From Spirochaetota bacterium (lineage in GTDB: Bacteria; Spirochaetota; UBA4802; UBA5550), in contig JALOTL010000006.1 in the NCBI GenBank assembly GCA_025457915.1, positions 207,917 to 271,916 on the forward strand: a stretch of 64,000 nucleotides of DNA, given 5' to 3'. Position 1 is the first letter of the stretch. Each line of letters opens with the position of its first letter. The notes under the pieces are model-generated. The model did not search any database. It was given only the letters and a program-made list of their open reading frames with translations, and had not been told where the DNA came from. Both the position numbers and the translations under genes were made by a program. Below, one piece after another: positions 54,888 to 64,000 of this stretch.

Positions 54888-56342
54888 ATGAAAAAGATCC
54901 TCTACATCACAGCTTCGTTTTTGATCGTCTCAACGGCCGGTTTGCTCGCGGGATATCTCGAGAGCGGCAAGTCATATTACATGTATAAAAAATACGACAA
55001 GGCGATGGAGATGCTCAGGAAGGCGGCAGAAACCGGCGATTACGGCGACGCCTACTATTTCATGGGAGAGATAGAGAAGAACAGGGGAAACTACCAGGAA
55101 GCGGTAAACCATTTTAAAAATTGCGTGAAGAAAAAAAACACCACGAGGAAATACCTGAAAAACGCCTACTGGGATATCCTCCTGCTCGAGGAACAGAGGG
55201 GCGATACGGAAGGGGTCATCAGGATATGCAAGGAGATGTGGCACAGGCTGGGCGATTACAGCGCGAAAAAAAAGATTGAATCCATGATTAATAAAAGCCT
55301 CTGGACTGAAAACCAGACCGCGATCTCAGAATACAACGAAGGGATATCCCTCAGGGACTCCGGCCGCGCCGAAGAGGCCGCCGCCAGGTTCAGGAACGCC
55401 CTGAGGAACGATCCGTCATTCCTGGCGCCGAAGTTCGAGCTGGGCATGTCGGCCTACAAGTCCGGCAGGCTGGACGAGGCGGCATCTTACATGGGAGAAA
55501 TCGCATCAAGGATAAACTACTACGGCGAGGTCCACCTGATCCTCGGCGACATATATTACAGGAAGAAAAACTACCAGGCCGCGGCATCCAATTTCGAGAG
55601 GGTGTTCGATTTCGGCATGATTGACAAGGAAACGGAATATGCGACCAGGATAAAAAGGGCGGAATGCCTTTACGCCACCAGAAGCTATGAAAAATCCGCT
55701 GAGGACGCGGACAGGGCGCTTTCAATCAAACCCGGGTCGGTCAGGCCGATGCTGATACTTTCAGCCGTGAGGATCAAGCAGGGCGATTATGATTCGGCCC
55801 TGAAAATCCTGAGCAGGGCCGGTTCAATCAAGCCCGACAGCAGGCAGATCCATTTCCAGATGGGAAGCATATACTACAAAAAAGGCGACCCTAAATATAT
55901 CAATCACTTCGACAAACTCTATGATCTTGCAAAAAATAAAAAAACCGACAAATATTCCAGGGTTTTCACCCTGCTCGCCGCCGCACATTACGATAAAAAG
56001 AACTTCAGACGTAGCTCGGAAATAATATCTTCCATCCCGGAAAAATCGCTGAATTCAGAAAGCAGCGTCATCGGGGCCAGGGCCGCATACATGATCGGCG
56101 AATACGAAAAATCCGTCCATTTTTATGAAAAGTCTTCCCCGTCCGGCGAGGACAGGCTGATGTTCGCCAAGGCCTGCGCAAGGTCCGGAAAAATGGACAG
56201 GGCCAGGACTGCTGTCGCGAATTTTCAATACGACGAGGCCCTTATGAAAAAGGCCAAATCCGATCCGGACCTGTCCGGTATTTCAGAAAAGATAGAACGC
56301 GAAAGGGCCGCAAGGAGTAATTCCGGCGGCAGCCCGAAATGA
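54888..56342 (+). CDS. Exported TPR-repeat protein
   Basis: The 484-residue protein has a signal peptide (KKILYITASFLIVSTAGLLAG) and at least ten TPR helix pairs, e.g. YYFMGEIEKNRGNYQEAVNHFKNC, FELGMSAYKSGRLDEAASYMGEI, LILGDIYYRKKNYQAAASNFERV, LILSAVRIKQGDYDSALKILSRA and FQMGSIYYKKGDPKY. Such proteins act as scaffolds in the periplasm or outer membrane. The C-terminus is Lys/Arg-rich. The ABC permease-like gene starts 4 bases after its stop. Confidence 0.88.
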   Translation: MKKILYITASFLIVSTAGLLAGYLESGKSYYMYKKYDKAMEMLRKAAETGDYGDAYYFMGEIEKNRGNYQEAVNHFKNCVKKKNTTRKYLKNAYWDILLLEEQRGDTEGVIRICKEMWHRLGDYSAKKKIESMINKSLWTENQTAISEYNEGISLRDSGRAEEAAARFRNALRNDPSFLAPKFELGMSAYKSGRLDEAASYMGEIASRINYYGEVHLILGDIYYRKKNYQAAASNFERVFDFGMIDKETEYATRIKRAECLYATRSYEKSAEDADRALSIKPGSVRPMLILSAVRIKQGDYDSALKILSRAGSIKPDSRQIHFQMGSIYYKKGDPKYINHFDKLYDLAKNKKTDKYSRVFTLLAAAHYDKKNFRRSSEIISSIPEKSLNSESSVIGARAAYMIGEYEKSVHFYEKSSPSGEDRLMFAKACARSGKMDRARTAVANFQYDEALMKKAKSDPDLSGISEKIERERAARSNSGGSPK

Positions 56343-56355
56343 CAGGATGACGGCC

Positions 56356-57234
56356 ATGAAAAAAGGCAGGATAATTATCATCACAGCCTCAACGGCCCTT
56401 TCCGCAGCCGCCATCGCGGCAAATATCCTGATGGGCATCGGCCCGGCCAGGGTTTTCCTTGTCGCGTCAGGGTGCATTCTCGGTTCTCTTTCGTCAATGT
56501 TTCCTGCGGGCGGCCGTAGGCCTGACCGCGTCGTTTCCGGCGATTACGGGTTCATATCCGCAGCAATTGTTATCACCGCCGGTATATTATTCAACGGGAC
56601 TTACCTGCCCCTGGTTTCATCGGGCCTGATGTTCCTTGCTTATTATTTTTTAACCGTGAAAAACGATGCCCGCGCGGCCGGAAATGCCGCATGGAACGGC
56701 CTCATGATCAATGCCGTGGCAACACTCGCGATCTGCTTTATCCTTTCCAGAACAGCCGAATCTTCCTGGAAAATTCTGCTGCCTGTTTCAGGAGGAATTC
56801 TTTCATCATCAAACGACTGGACAATACCGGCGGGTTCAGCGCTGGCTGCCGCGGTGTTCACCCTGCTTTTAAAGGCGATTCTGGGCCGGGAGATATCCTC
56901 TTACGGTCTTGGAAGAAAAAATTACGAGAGCGGCATCAACTATAGATTGATTGCGGTCCTCGTGACTGCCGCAGGATCGCTTTGCGCCTTTCTGGGATTC
57001 GCGCTCACGGGATTCCTGGGATGTTTTTCACCTGGCATTTTACCGGGAAGAAGGATCGCTGCGGAAAGGGCCGGGGTTTTCGTCGCCGCAGGGCAGGTCT
57101 GCCTGGGTTTATTTGTCATGATCAGCCCGGCATTGTCGTTACTGTTCATTGCGGCCTCTTACGCCGCGCATTATATAATAAAATCCGGACCGGTCTTCAA
57201 TGATAGAATTAAGAGACCTGTATCTATCGCTTGA
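56356..57234 (+). CDS. FecCD-like ABC transporter permease, divergent
   Basis: About 292 residues with eight or nine hydrophobic segments. The middle resembles FecCD/BtuC permeases: ISSYGLGRKNYESGINYRLIAVLVTAAGS, then FLGFALTGFLGCFSPGIL, where ordinary members read F-(I/V)-GL-I-V-P-H-I, and GRRIAAERAGVFVAAGQVCL. The usual PHI-R of the coupling helix is replaced (CFSPGI-LPGRR). The next gene encodes an ATPase and overlaps by 35 bases. The pair is likely a Fe-siderophore/cobalamin-type importer or a degenerate relative. No binding protein gene is adjacent. Confidence 0.65.
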   Translation: MKKGRIIIITASTALSAAAIAANILMGIGPARVFLVASGCILGSLSSMFPAGGRRPDRVVSGDYGFISAAIVITAGILFNGTYLPLVSSGLMFLAYYFLTVKNDARAAGNAAWNGLMINAVATLAICFILSRTAESSWKILLPVSGGILSSSNDWTIPAGSALAAAVFTLLLKAILGREISSYGLGRKNYESGINYRLIAVLVTAAGSLCAFLGFALTGFLGCFSPGILPGRRIAAERAGVFVAAGQVCLGLFVMISPALSLLFIAASYAAHYIIKSGPVFNDRIKRPVSIA

Positions 57235-57955
57235 CGGGAAAGACGTGCTCAACGGGCTCGACCTCAAACTTGAATGGGGCGAGATAACCGGAATAATTGG
57301 ACCGCCTGGTTCCGGCAAGACAGTCCTCCTTCGCGCGTTGTGCGGCAGGATTAAAAGGCATGCCGGCGAGATAATACTGTCTGAAAACGGATGGCCGGAC
57401 AATAAAAACACGGCGTTTTCACTCCATGACTACGCATCGCCGGAGAATCAGGACATAACCCTGGAAGAATACCTGATTCTCTCCAGGATTCCCTACAAAA
57501 AGCTCTTCAGATCTTTCGACGATACCGACAGGCAGAGCGCCTCGGAATACGCCGGCGCCTTCGGTCTTGTACCTTATACCGGTATTGAAATCGGGAAATT
57601 GACGGATTCTACGTTCAAGAAGGCATTGCTCGCGTACTCATTCATCAAAAAATCCCCGTGCCTGCTCCTGGACGATCCGACAACCGGGCTGGACGTATGT
57701 TCATGCGTTTCCCTTCGAAAAGAAATTTCCAGATATGTGATCGACGGCGGCAGGAGCGTGATTTTCTGCTCCCACGACCTGAATTTCACAGCCCGGACGG
57801 CCGACAGGATAATAGTTCTTGATGGAGGCCGGGTGTGCGCCGATATCGAACCTGCCGAGCTCGACGCCGGGCTGATAAAAAAACACTTCGGACTGGAGGT
57901 GATCATCTCCAGAAATGTTTTAAACGGCAGGCCGGAGATACACCCGTTTTATTAA
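57200..57955 (+). CDS. ABC transporter ATPase with a degenerate signature motif
   Basis: The 251-residue protein has Walker A GPPGSGKT (about 34-41), Walker B CLLLDDPTTGLD with D-loop, and the switch His in VIFCSHDLNF. The signature motif, normally LSGGQ, reads LTDSTFKKALLAYSF here, so the Gly residues that contact ATP in the partner subunit are missing. The sequence otherwise resembles Fec-type ATPases. It overlaps the permease gene by 35 bases. If active, it would need an unusual or asymmetric dimer. Confidence 0.82.
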   Translation: MIELRDLYLSLDGKDVLNGLDLKLEWGEITGIIGPPGSGKTVLLRALCGRIKRHAGEIILSENGWPDNKNTAFSLHDYASPENQDITLEEYLILSRIPYKKLFRSFDDTDRQSASEYAGAFGLVPYTGIEIGKLTDSTFKKALLAYSFIKKSPCLLLDDPTTGLDVCSCVSLRKEISRYVIDGGRSVIFCSHDLNFTARTADRIIVLDGGRVCADIEPAELDAGLIKKHFGLEVIISRNVLNGRPEIHPFY

Positions 57956-57977
57956 GACCACGTGATTCCGCGGCCCG

Positions 57978-58220
57978 TCAGGATCCACTGACCCTCAAGA
58001 AAAAATATGCTGCGGCCGCGGCCACAGCGAAAACGATCGCAAGTACCGCGATAATGATCCTTGCATTGCCTCTTCCCTCGTCCTTGTTCTTCCATCCCCA
58101 CGGCGATGCCGATAAGTTCGTCGGGGCCTCCCTGTTGGCTATCGGTTTTCCGCAGAAGGGACAATCTGCGGCAAGATCGAATACCTCTTTGCCGCAATGT
58201 ACGCATTTTGCTTTTCCCAT
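57978..58220 (-). CDS. Zinc-ribbon membrane protein
   Basis: From ATG 58220 (GGAG six bases upstream) the product is 80 residues. KCVHCGKEVFDLAADCPFCGKP is a zinc ribbon with two C-x2-C pairs of the 'zinc-ribbon, cytoplasmic' type; near the C-terminus one membrane helix (IIIAVLAIVFAVAAAAAYFFL) anchors it. It points towards the ABC ATPase gene and ends 23 bases from its stop. Function unknown. Confidence 0.78.
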   Translation of the reverse strand: MGKAKCVHCGKEVFDLAADCPFCGKPIANREAPTNLSASPWGWKNKDEGRGNARIIIAVLAIVFAVAAAAAYFFLRVSGS

Positions 58221-58261
58221 TTCAATCTCCACTTTTTTTATTATTATGAGTACCTCAAAAA

Positions 58262-58301
58262 ATCAGAAGTTTCCCTGATATTATCAATCATAACTCCTGA
58301 T
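58262..58301. repeat. 40-bp palindromic interspersed repeat, copy B
   Basis: Matches the reverse complement of 29840-29879 at 36 of 40 positions. Its ends ATCAGAAGTT and AACTCCTGAT pair apart from one mismatch, so this copy also folds into a hairpin. It lies 42 bases upstream of the zinc-ribbon gene start, in the intergenic region. Confidence 0.8.
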
Positions 58302-58517
58302 TTCATCAGACATATGCCCGATGTGCATTGATGCGCTGGTGCCGCATCTACACTGATGCAGATGAGCGGCAACAAGGAAACATCAAATATATAATTCATA
58401 GAGGTTTCCTTATCTTAAACCATCAGCAGAAAAAATGCAAGAATTATTCCCGATCAGAGACGGGATCCGTCAGGTCCATCGGCCTTTTAGATTCATTTGT
58501 ATCTGAAACCGCCGGGT

Positions 58518-59453
58518 TCAGCTCAGCAGCCCCTGGATGATAAGCTCGCTTGCCCCTTCCTCGCTCAATCCCCTTGACATGAGAGTCTCAAGCTGTTTCT
58601 TGTCGACGCTGCCGACAGCGGCCTCGTGCGTTACGTGCGCCTTCGCGTTCCTCACATCCACGATGGGAACAGCCGTGGCAGTCCCCCTGTCCATAACTAT
58701 CTCCTTGCAGTCAACATGGCCCCTCGCGTAGGGTGCGCCTGCGATTATCCTGTTGTGTACCTCTGCGGAAGCGTCGTCCCTGACGGCTACCTTCGAGGTC
58801 AGTACAGCCCTTGAATGTGCCCCGTCAAGGCTTGAAGTTTCGGATATTTTCACCCGGTCCGTTCCCCTGGCATTTACAAGGGCCGTCATCTCAACCACGC
58901 CCTTTTCCCGGACAAAGGTCTCGTAGCTGATATCCATTTCTCCCACCCTGCCCTTCAGGAGCTCGAACCTGGTGCTGAATCGGGCGCCGCTGCCGACCGT
59001 GATCACGGCTTTAGGAATCACTGTGACTCCGCCGCTGTCGCTGTGGACGTGCCGCTCGAAATAGCTGTATTCTGCACCGTCGCCGATATTGATTCTTGCA
59101 TCCATTATATGGCGCACATTGACCGCGAATGGAAAGGAACAATGGGCAAACAGAACTATCCTGGAGTTTTTGCCAATATCGACATCCATCACTATTCTCT
59201 GCACGCCCTCCGCAGGTATGACCCCGAAACAGAGGTGGACGGGATTTTTAACGATAGTACCGTCGGCAAGACTCATCTTTATATCGACCCCGTCTCCGAG
59301 CTCCTTTACGGCAACGTCCAGTCCTGGAACCGTATTGCTTGAAAGGACCCTGTTTTCATTTACAGTCACGTGCGCCACGCCGGGATCCTTAAGCGAGTGG
59401 GGATCGAGTTCTATGGATTTGTATATCTCAAGGGCATCGTCATTTTGCTTCAT
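58518..59453 (-). CDS. SufB/SufD-like scaffold protein (minimal SUF type)
   Basis: The 311-residue protein has the SufBD beta-helix core: VTVNENRVLSSNTVPG, RIVLFAHCSFPF, SYFERHVHSDSGGVTVIPKAVITVGSGARF, and the C-terminal VDVRNAKAHVTHEAAVGSVDKKQLETLMSRGLSEEGASELIIQGLL, which is diagnostic. SufB is about 490 residues in E. coli, so the N-terminal domain is reduced. It is encoded directly after SufC (14-base overlap), with no SufS, SufU or SufD. The pair resembles the minimal SufBC-type (Sms) Fe-S assembly machinery of anaerobes. Confidence 0.88.
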   Translation of the reverse strand: MKQNDDALEIYKSIELDPHSLKDPGVAHVTVNENRVLSSNTVPGLDVAVKELGDGVDIKMSLADGTIVKNPVHLCFGVIPAEGVQRIVMDVDIGKNSRIVLFAHCSFPFAVNVRHIMDARINIGDGAEYSYFERHVHSDSGGVTVIPKAVITVGSGARFSTRFELLKGRVGEMDISYETFVREKGVVEMTALVNARGTDRVKISETSSLDGAHSRAVLTSKVAVRDDASAEVHNRIIAGAPYARGHVDCKEIVMDRGTATAVPIVDVRNAKAHVTHEAAVGSVDKKQLETLMSRGLSEEGASELIIQGLLS

Positions 59454-60186
59454 TCCTGCCCCTCCTGATATCAGGATCCCTGCACTCGCAGGGCATGCAT
59501 TCCTCCTCGAAATACCTTCTTATATGCTTAACGCTGCCTTTATCAACAATCCTGCCGCCGCACAGGAGAAAGGCATGGTCTGCCTGCTTCAAGACAGCAA
59601 GGCTGTGGGTAATGAAAACGACCGTGGTCCCATGCTCCTTCAGGATCTTCACGGCTCTGAATATCCGCTCTATCGACTCTATGTCTATCCCGGAATCCGG
59701 TTCGTCAAGGAACGCCAGTTTAGGCTTCATCGCGAGGATTGAAGCGAGTTCGACTTTTTTTCTCTCGCCGCCGCTGAGCGTTTTGTCGATCGCCCTGTAA
59801 AGATATTCCTCGGGCTTAAGTCCCACTGTAAGCAGCGCCTGCTCTGCGGCGCTCCGGTCCTTGTCGATGAGCGGGGCCAGTACGAAATCGATGACCTTCA
59901 AACCCTCATATCTTGCCGGCTCCTGCCATCCCAGGGTTATCCCCATCCCAGCCCTGTCGTTGATGTCCTTCCCCCTGAGAGATTCCCCCCTGAAAAGAAT
60001 TTCACCCTCGAACTCACGGTATCCGGAGAGCCCCATTATAGTATTGGCCAGGGTGGATTTTCCTGCGCCGTTGGTGCCCACTATCGCATGCACGTGCGAT
60101 TCCCACAACTCCATGCTGAGGCCGTTAAGTATTTTTTTCCCGCCGAGTTCCAGTGACAGGTTCTTGACTTCCATTAATACATTCAT
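59440..60186 (-). CDS. sufC: SufC-like ABC ATPase of Fe-S cluster assembly
   Basis: From ATG 60186 (GGAG seven bases upstream) the product is 248 residues. Walker A is GTNGAGKSTLANTIMG, the SufC-typical LGWQEPARYEGLKV (like F..P...PG) follows, then signature LSGGERKKVELASIL, Walker B LAFLDEPDSGIDIES and HDL-equivalent THSLAV. SufC ATPases drive shape changes in SufB during cluster assembly. It is co-translated with the SufB-like gene. The Fe-S machinery fits the Fe-S-rich enzymes in the island, though they may rely on other systems. Confidence 0.93.
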   Translation of the reverse strand: MNVLMEVKNLSLELGGKKILNGLSMELWESHVHAIVGTNGAGKSTLANTIMGLSGYREFEGEILFRGESLRGKDINDRAGMGITLGWQEPARYEGLKVIDFVLAPLIDKDRSAAEQALLTVGLKPEEYLYRAIDKTLSGGERKKVELASILAMKPKLAFLDEPDSGIDIESIERIFRAVKILKEHGTTVVFITHSLAVLKQADHAFLLCGGRIVDKGSVKHIRRYFEEECMPCECRDPDIRRGRNEAK

Positions 60187-60366
60187 TATCTTACTCCGAA
60201 CAAATGATAACGCCGCATACGCAAAGGTCAAGTATTTACTTTTTCCCATAATAGAACAGCCTGAATTAATTTTTACTTTACATGCACCGGTTTAAAGATT
60301 GAATATCAACCGCGTAAAGACGGCGGCAGCATCGACTGATCGATTTCGTAAAAAAAAGGAGGGGCG

Positions 60367-60786
60367 ATGAAATCCTTTACCGAGAGGCTCATTTTCAACA
60401 CCAGATCAAGAAGAGAGTTTATCAACATCACCGGCAGCGTTGAGGACCTCTTGAATAAAAGCGGGATCATGGAGGGAATCTGCCTTGTGAATGCCATGCA
60501 TATCACGGCCTCGGTCTTCATAAACGACGACGAACAGGGTCTGATCTCGGACTTCGAAAGGTTCCTCGAGGAGCTTGCGCCCCACGAACCATTAAGCGGC
60601 TACAGGCACAACCTTACAGGCGAAGACAACGGGGACGCGCACATTAAAAGGACCATCATGGGCAGGGAGGTCGTCGTGGCCGTTACCGGGGGGAAGCTCG
60701 ATTTCGGTCCCTGGGAGCAGATCTTTTACGGGGAATTCGACGGGCGCAGGCCTAAAAAGGTACTGGTCAAGATAATAGGTGAATGA
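60367..60786 (+). CDS. yjbQ: YjbQ-family protein (UPF0047)
   Basis: The 139-residue protein has the family motifs [52 protein letters not shown] and the C-terminal [16 protein letters not shown]. Conserved His and Asp residues form a metal site. Some members can replace thiamine-phosphate synthase weakly; the native role is unsettled. The TatD gene follows after 3 bases. Confidence 0.92.
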   Translation: MKSFTERLIFNTRSRREFINITGSVEDLLNKSGIMEGICLVNAMHITASVFINDDEQGLISDFERFLEELAPHEPLSGYRHNLTGEDNGDAHIKRTIMGREVVVAVTGGKLDFGPWEQIFYGEFDGRRPKKVLVKIIGE

Positions 60787-60789
60787 CGG

Positions 60790-61560
60790 ATGAAGCTGGT
60801 CGACGCCCACTGCCATCTCGAGGACGACGTTTTCGCCGGCAGGCTTGACGATATCATCTCCGGAGCCAGGAACGCGGGCATAGTAAAATTGATCACCTGC
60901 TCCATCACTCCCGGTCAGTGGCCGCTGTCTAAATCCATTTCCGAGCAATTCGCGGAAGTGGAGTTCGCCATGGGCGTCCATCCCTGGTACTGCAGGAGGG
61001 AAGACCTTGCTGATCTTGAAGACCTGCTCCGCGCCCGCGAGCTGGGCGCCGTGGCAATTGGTGAAATCGGCCTTGATCTGAAGGTCACTGGGATGGATTT
61101 CGGGCTACAGATCGAAATCTTTGAAAAACAGCTTTCCATCGCACGGGAAATCGACCTTCCGGTAATAATGCACTGCAGGGGCGCGTTCAACGAGCTGATC
61201 CTTTCCATGAAAAAAATCGGTGTGCCGGCATCTGGCGGCATCATTCATTCATTTTCCGGCAGCCCGGAACTCGCGGAAGAGCTTGGCAAGTGGAACCTGA
61301 GCTTCTCCATGGGGGGTACCCTTACATACAGGAACAGCAGGAAGAGGGAGAGGCTGCTGCGTCTGATTTATCCCGGGCGTTTCCTCCTCGAGACTGACAG
61401 CCCGGATATTCCGCCTGTTGAAAAGAGCGGGGAACCAAACGTTCCCTCGAACATACTGTACAATCTGAGGGCCGCGTCGGAGATCCTCGGGGAACCCGAG
61501 GAGAAAATTGCCGACCGGACTTCTGAAAACGCAGCGAGGATATTCAAACTCGCGATCTGA
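60790..61560 (+). CDS. TatD-family metal-dependent hydrolase (DNase-like)
   Basis: A 256-residue TIM-barrel hydrolase. Metal ligands are visible as VDAHCHLED (His-x-His), IGEIGLDL (Glu), VIMHCRGAF (His), IIHSFSG (His) and LLETDSPDIPP (Asp). TatD enzymes act as DNA exonucleases or D-aminoacyl-tRNA deacylases. It follows yjbQ in one operon. Confidence 0.93.
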   Translation: MKLVDAHCHLEDDVFAGRLDDIISGARNAGIVKLITCSITPGQWPLSKSISEQFAEVEFAMGVHPWYCRREDLADLEDLLRARELGAVAIGEIGLDLKVTGMDFGLQIEIFEKQLSIAREIDLPVIMHCRGAFNELILSMKKIGVPASGGIIHSFSGSPELAEELGKWNLSFSMGGTLTYRNSRKRERLLRLIYPGRFLLETDSPDIPPVEKSGEPNVPSNILYNLRAASEILGEPEEKIADRTSENAARIFKLAI

Positions 61561-61580
61561 ATGACCAGTTCCTTATTTCT

Positions 61581-62909
61581 TCAGTATACCGGCCTTCCCA
61601 TGCTGTAATAGCTGAAGCCGATTTTTTTCATGCCGGCAGGCTCATACTGGTTCCTGCCGTCGAATATCAGCGGGGACTTCATGAGGCTCTTCATTTTATC
61701 AAAATCCGGTTTCCTGAACTGGTGCCATTCCGTAAGCAGCAGAAGGGCGTCAGCGTCCTTCAGAGTGTCGTAATTATTGTTCATGTATTCAATCGAATCA
61801 TCGCCGAATATGCTCCTGGCAACCTTCATCGCTATGGGATCGAAGGCCCTGAACCTGGCCCCTTTTTTCTTCAGGCCGTTTATTATATCGATCGACGGGG
61901 CCTCCCTCATATCGTCAGTCTGCGGCTTGAATGCCAGCCCCCAGACGGCAAGCGTCTTTCCCTTGAGATCCTGTCCCAGCACCTTGAGCACCTTATTTAT
62001 GAAGATCTGCCTCTGCATCCGGTTGACTTCTTCGACTGCGCCGAGTATCCTGGCGTCGAATCCCATTGATTTGGAGGTATGTATGAGGGCCTTTACGTCC
62101 TTGGGAAAGCAAGAGCCGCCGTAACCTATTCCGGCGTAAAGGAATGACGGTCCTATCCTGCTGTCCGAACCTATACCCTTCCTGACGCTTTCGACGTCAG
62201 CGCCGGTTGATTCGCAAAGCTGTGCCAGTTCGTTCATGAAGCTTATCCTTGTCGCGAGCATTGCGTTGGCCGCGTACTTGGTCAGCTCGGCCGACGGTAT
62301 GTCCATGATCCTTACCCGGTCGCCCTGGCGGAGGAAGGTCGAGTATAGCTCCCTCATCAGCTCCGCGGTCCTGACATTGTCGGTGCCGACCACGACCCTG
62401 TCCGGCTTTATGAAATCCTCGATCGCGTCCCCTTCTTTAAGAAATTCCGGATTGGATACCACGTCGAACTCCAGGTCCGCCCTCCCCCTTTTTTTCAGCT
62501 CTCCGGAAACAGCTGCCCTGACCTTTTCGGCGGTGCCCACTGGAACGGTCGATTTATTCACCACGATCACGTATCTTTCCATTGACCTGCCGATCTCTTT
62601 CGCAACGTTTATCACGTGCTGAAGATCGGCCGATCCGTCTTCTTCCGGCGGAGTACCCACGGCTATAAAGACGAACAGAACGTCGCTTATCCCTTCCCTG
62701 AGGTCCGTTGTGAATCTCAATCTGCCCTCCGCGAAGTTGCGCTTTACTATGTCCTCCAGGCCGGGCTCATATATGGGCATTACGCCCTTTTTTAAATCTT
62801 CTATTTTCTTCTCGTCGATGTCGATGCAATATACGTCATTTCCCATGTCAGCAAAACAGGCTCCGGTTACAAGGCCTACATATCCGGAACCGACGACAGC
62901 AAGCTTCAT
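61581..62909 (-). CDS. ugd: UDP-glucose 6-dehydrogenase
   Basis: The 442-residue enzyme starts at ATG 62909, where GGAGG lies 8 bases upstream. The N-terminal NAD site is [22 protein letters not shown]. The catalytic cysteine is in [16 protein letters not shown], and [30 protein letters not shown] and [19 protein letters not shown] match the family. It oxidises UDP-glucose to UDP-glucuronate for surface polysaccharides, fitting the glycosyltransferase genes elsewhere in the window. Confidence 0.96.
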   Translation of the reverse strand: MKLAVVGSGYVGLVTGACFADMGNDVYCIDIDEKKIEDLKKGVMPIYEPGLEDIVKRNFAEGRLRFTTDLREGISDVLFVFIAVGTPPEEDGSADLQHVINVAKEIGRSMERYVIVVNKSTVPVGTAEKVRAAVSGELKKRGRADLEFDVVSNPEFLKEGDAIEDFIKPDRVVVGTDNVRTAELMRELYSTFLRQGDRVRIMDIPSAELTKYAANAMLATRISFMNELAQLCESTGADVESVRKGIGSDSRIGPSFLYAGIGYGGSCFPKDVKALIHTSKSMGFDARILGAVEEVNRMQRQIFINKVLKVLGQDLKGKTLAVWGLAFKPQTDDMREAPSIDIINGLKKKGARFRAFDPIAMKVARSIFGDDSIEYMNNNYDTLKDADALLLLTEWHQFRKPDFDKMKSLMKSPLIFDGRNQYEPAGMKKIGFSYYSMGRPVY

Positions 62910-63123
62910 TGATAATCCTCCTGGGGGGTGAATCAAAATAAGTAGTTTGATAATATTTATTTTAAGACCCGGGGTGTCAATACTTTTATTTAATGGAGGT
63001 TTCGATAAGATGCCGGGCAGGAGCAGGTCATTATTAAAAATAATTATGCCGGCATTTGCAGTCGAAAAATATCATTGAGTTTGCCTGCATATAAATTTCA
63101 AAATGCCATATAAATTTAATGAA

Positions 63124-63150
63124 TAAAAAAGGCGGCTCGCGCCGCCTTTC
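63124..63150 (-). terminator. Rho-independent terminator (minus strand)
   Basis: GGCGGC (63131-63136), loop TCGC, GCCGCC (63141-63146). On the minus strand the stem is followed by TTTTTTATTC. It lies 23 bases after the stop codon of the exported-protein gene. Confidence 0.88.
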
Positions 63151-63172
63151 GGATAAAATCAGTACAATATTT

Positions 63173-63880
63173 TTAATTAATTGTTGATCCCTTGAGGAAA
63201 TCGCTCATGGCACCGTCGACATCCTTGAGGGATTTGTAATAAGCCTCAGCTATGAAAAGAAGGGAATTATTGAAAGTGGTAAGGGTCGGTACGATGAAAT
63301 CCCTCTTGATTTCATTCCTGATCGGAGAAGCAAGGGTATTTTTAATATCGCTCATTTTTTTGTTTTCCTGAACCTTCTTGCCGCTCTTCACATGGGTGAA
63401 TGTGACATCATCTGTACCGGGAGCCGTCGGACTCGGGTCTATGATCGTGACCATGTCCCAGTCGCCGGTATAATAATTCTTTTCAAATATTACGGTTTCT
63501 ATCCTGCTGATTGTCTGGCCGTTCGTATAAATCTTGAACGTCTTAGTTCTTAATCCGAGAATTTCATCCTTATATAGATCATTTTTTATGAAACTGTGCT
63601 TCTCGAGTTCTATGTAATCCTTCTCCTGTTTAAGGTCCATCTGGTAAGGCACTATCCTTATCCCCTTTGTATTTAAAAGGTCGTATCTTTTTATCACGTT
63701 TTCAATCGCGGCCGAAAGCTCGGCTATCTGCTTGTCCAGTGACCTGCCCTGCGCGTCCAGGTTCTCGGAAGACAACAAGCTCTTTTCTTCCGATTTCCCG
63801 CCTTTTTTATCGGCCTCCTGCGCGCCCAGAACAACCGCAATGCTTATTATAAGGGCGCCCGCCATTATTATCTTTTTCAT
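63173..63880 (-). CDS. Exported protein with an N-terminal coiled coil, unknown function
   Basis: The 235-residue protein has a signal peptide (MKKIIMAGALIISIAVVLGAQ). Residues about 40-70 (SLDKQIAELSAAIENVIKRYDLL) form a coiled coil; the rest is beta-rich with a WDMVTIIDPSPTAPGT loop and a C-terminal helical segment (LLFIAEAYYKSLKDVDGAMSDFL). A terminator follows. No family recognised. Confidence 0.75.
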   Translation of the reverse strand: MKKIIMAGALIISIAVVLGAQEADKKGGKSEEKSLLSSENLDAQGRSLDKQIAELSAAIENVIKRYDLLNTKGIRIVPYQMDLKQEKDYIELEKHSFIKNDLYKDEILGLRTKTFKIYTNGQTISRIETVIFEKNYYTGDWDMVTIIDPSPTAPGTDDVTFTHVKSGKKVQENKKMSDIKNTLASPIRNEIKRDFIVPTLTTFNNSLLFIAEAYYKSLKDVDGAMSDFLKGSTIN

Positions 63881-64000
63881 CTTTCCCTCCGTCCGGTACT
63901 AAAACGAATATATACCATGTAAATATGGCTATTCAATATTTTTTTCGGAAAATTATATATTTTTCTGAAATCATTTATTTTATTTGTTGATTTTATAAAT

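Overview
The window reads like the chromosome of a Gram-negative, anaerobically capable bacterium: many lipoproteins and exported proteins, Mpl and MurJ for envelope building, a methyl-accepting protein, UmuDC, and oxygen-sensitive Fe-S enzymes of the 2-hydroxyacyl-CoA dehydratase/benzoyl-CoA reductase superfamily. Outside the islands the coding DNA has medium G+C with frequent AGG (Arg) and ATA (Ile) codons. I lean weakly towards a Spirochaetota- or Desulfobacterota-like lineage; no 16S rRNA or other decisive marker is present.

Layout. 1-6.6 kb: a SAM methyltransferase, then an AT-rich surface-glycan patch (two GT4 glycosyltransferases and an FkbM-like methyltransferase) bracketed by two decayed copies of the same GMC-type oxidoreductase gene fragment. 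6.7-13.4 kb: lipoprotein, umuDC, a D-aminoacylase-like amidohydrolase and a chemoreceptor-like protein of odd topology. 13.5-23.2 kb: minus-strand housekeeping and unknown genes (metallo-beta-lactamase hydrolases, zinc-ribbon, YgbA, GIY-YIG, STAS, YgiQ-type radical SAM). 23.3-30.5 kb: GT2, a flavin-split-barrel protein, the slipin/NfeD pair, mpl, then rpsT, an HU-family gene and tRNA-Val.

30.5-44.1 kb is the most interesting part: a decayed integrative element inserted at the 3' end of tRNA-Val. It is bounded by a 66-bp direct repeat (60/66 identical) of the tRNA 3' half plus its terminator, carries an integrase N-terminal remnant cut by an IS256-type relic, and contains a tightly overlapping minus-strand operon. 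In transcription order this is: GMC oxidoreductase, TetR regulator, an unknown 471-aa protein, a BcrC-like subunit, a BcrB-like subunit, two activases (the same order as bcrCBAD), a stand-alone protein resembling the middle domain of acetyl-CoA synthase, a CooC-like metal-insertion ATPase, then a second subunit pair and a third activase. The two low-potential electron-transfer enzymes plus the ACS-like/CooC-like pair make a coherent multi-enzyme system whose substrate I cannot name; it is the best candidate for an undescribed system here.

44.3-64 kb returns to chromosomal genes: a metallohydrolase, aminotransferase, rubredoxin-like/membrane protein, small lipoproteins, a MATE exporter with a DUF2156 protein, a PfkB kinase, HAD phosphatase, MurJ, a TPR protein, a degenerate-looking Fec-type ABC pair, a minimal SufC/SufB-like pair, YjbQ, TatD, UDP-glucose dehydrogenase and an exported protein. 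A 40-bp palindromic repeat occurs twice (before rpsT and near 58.3 kb). I saw no rRNA and no CRISPR array.
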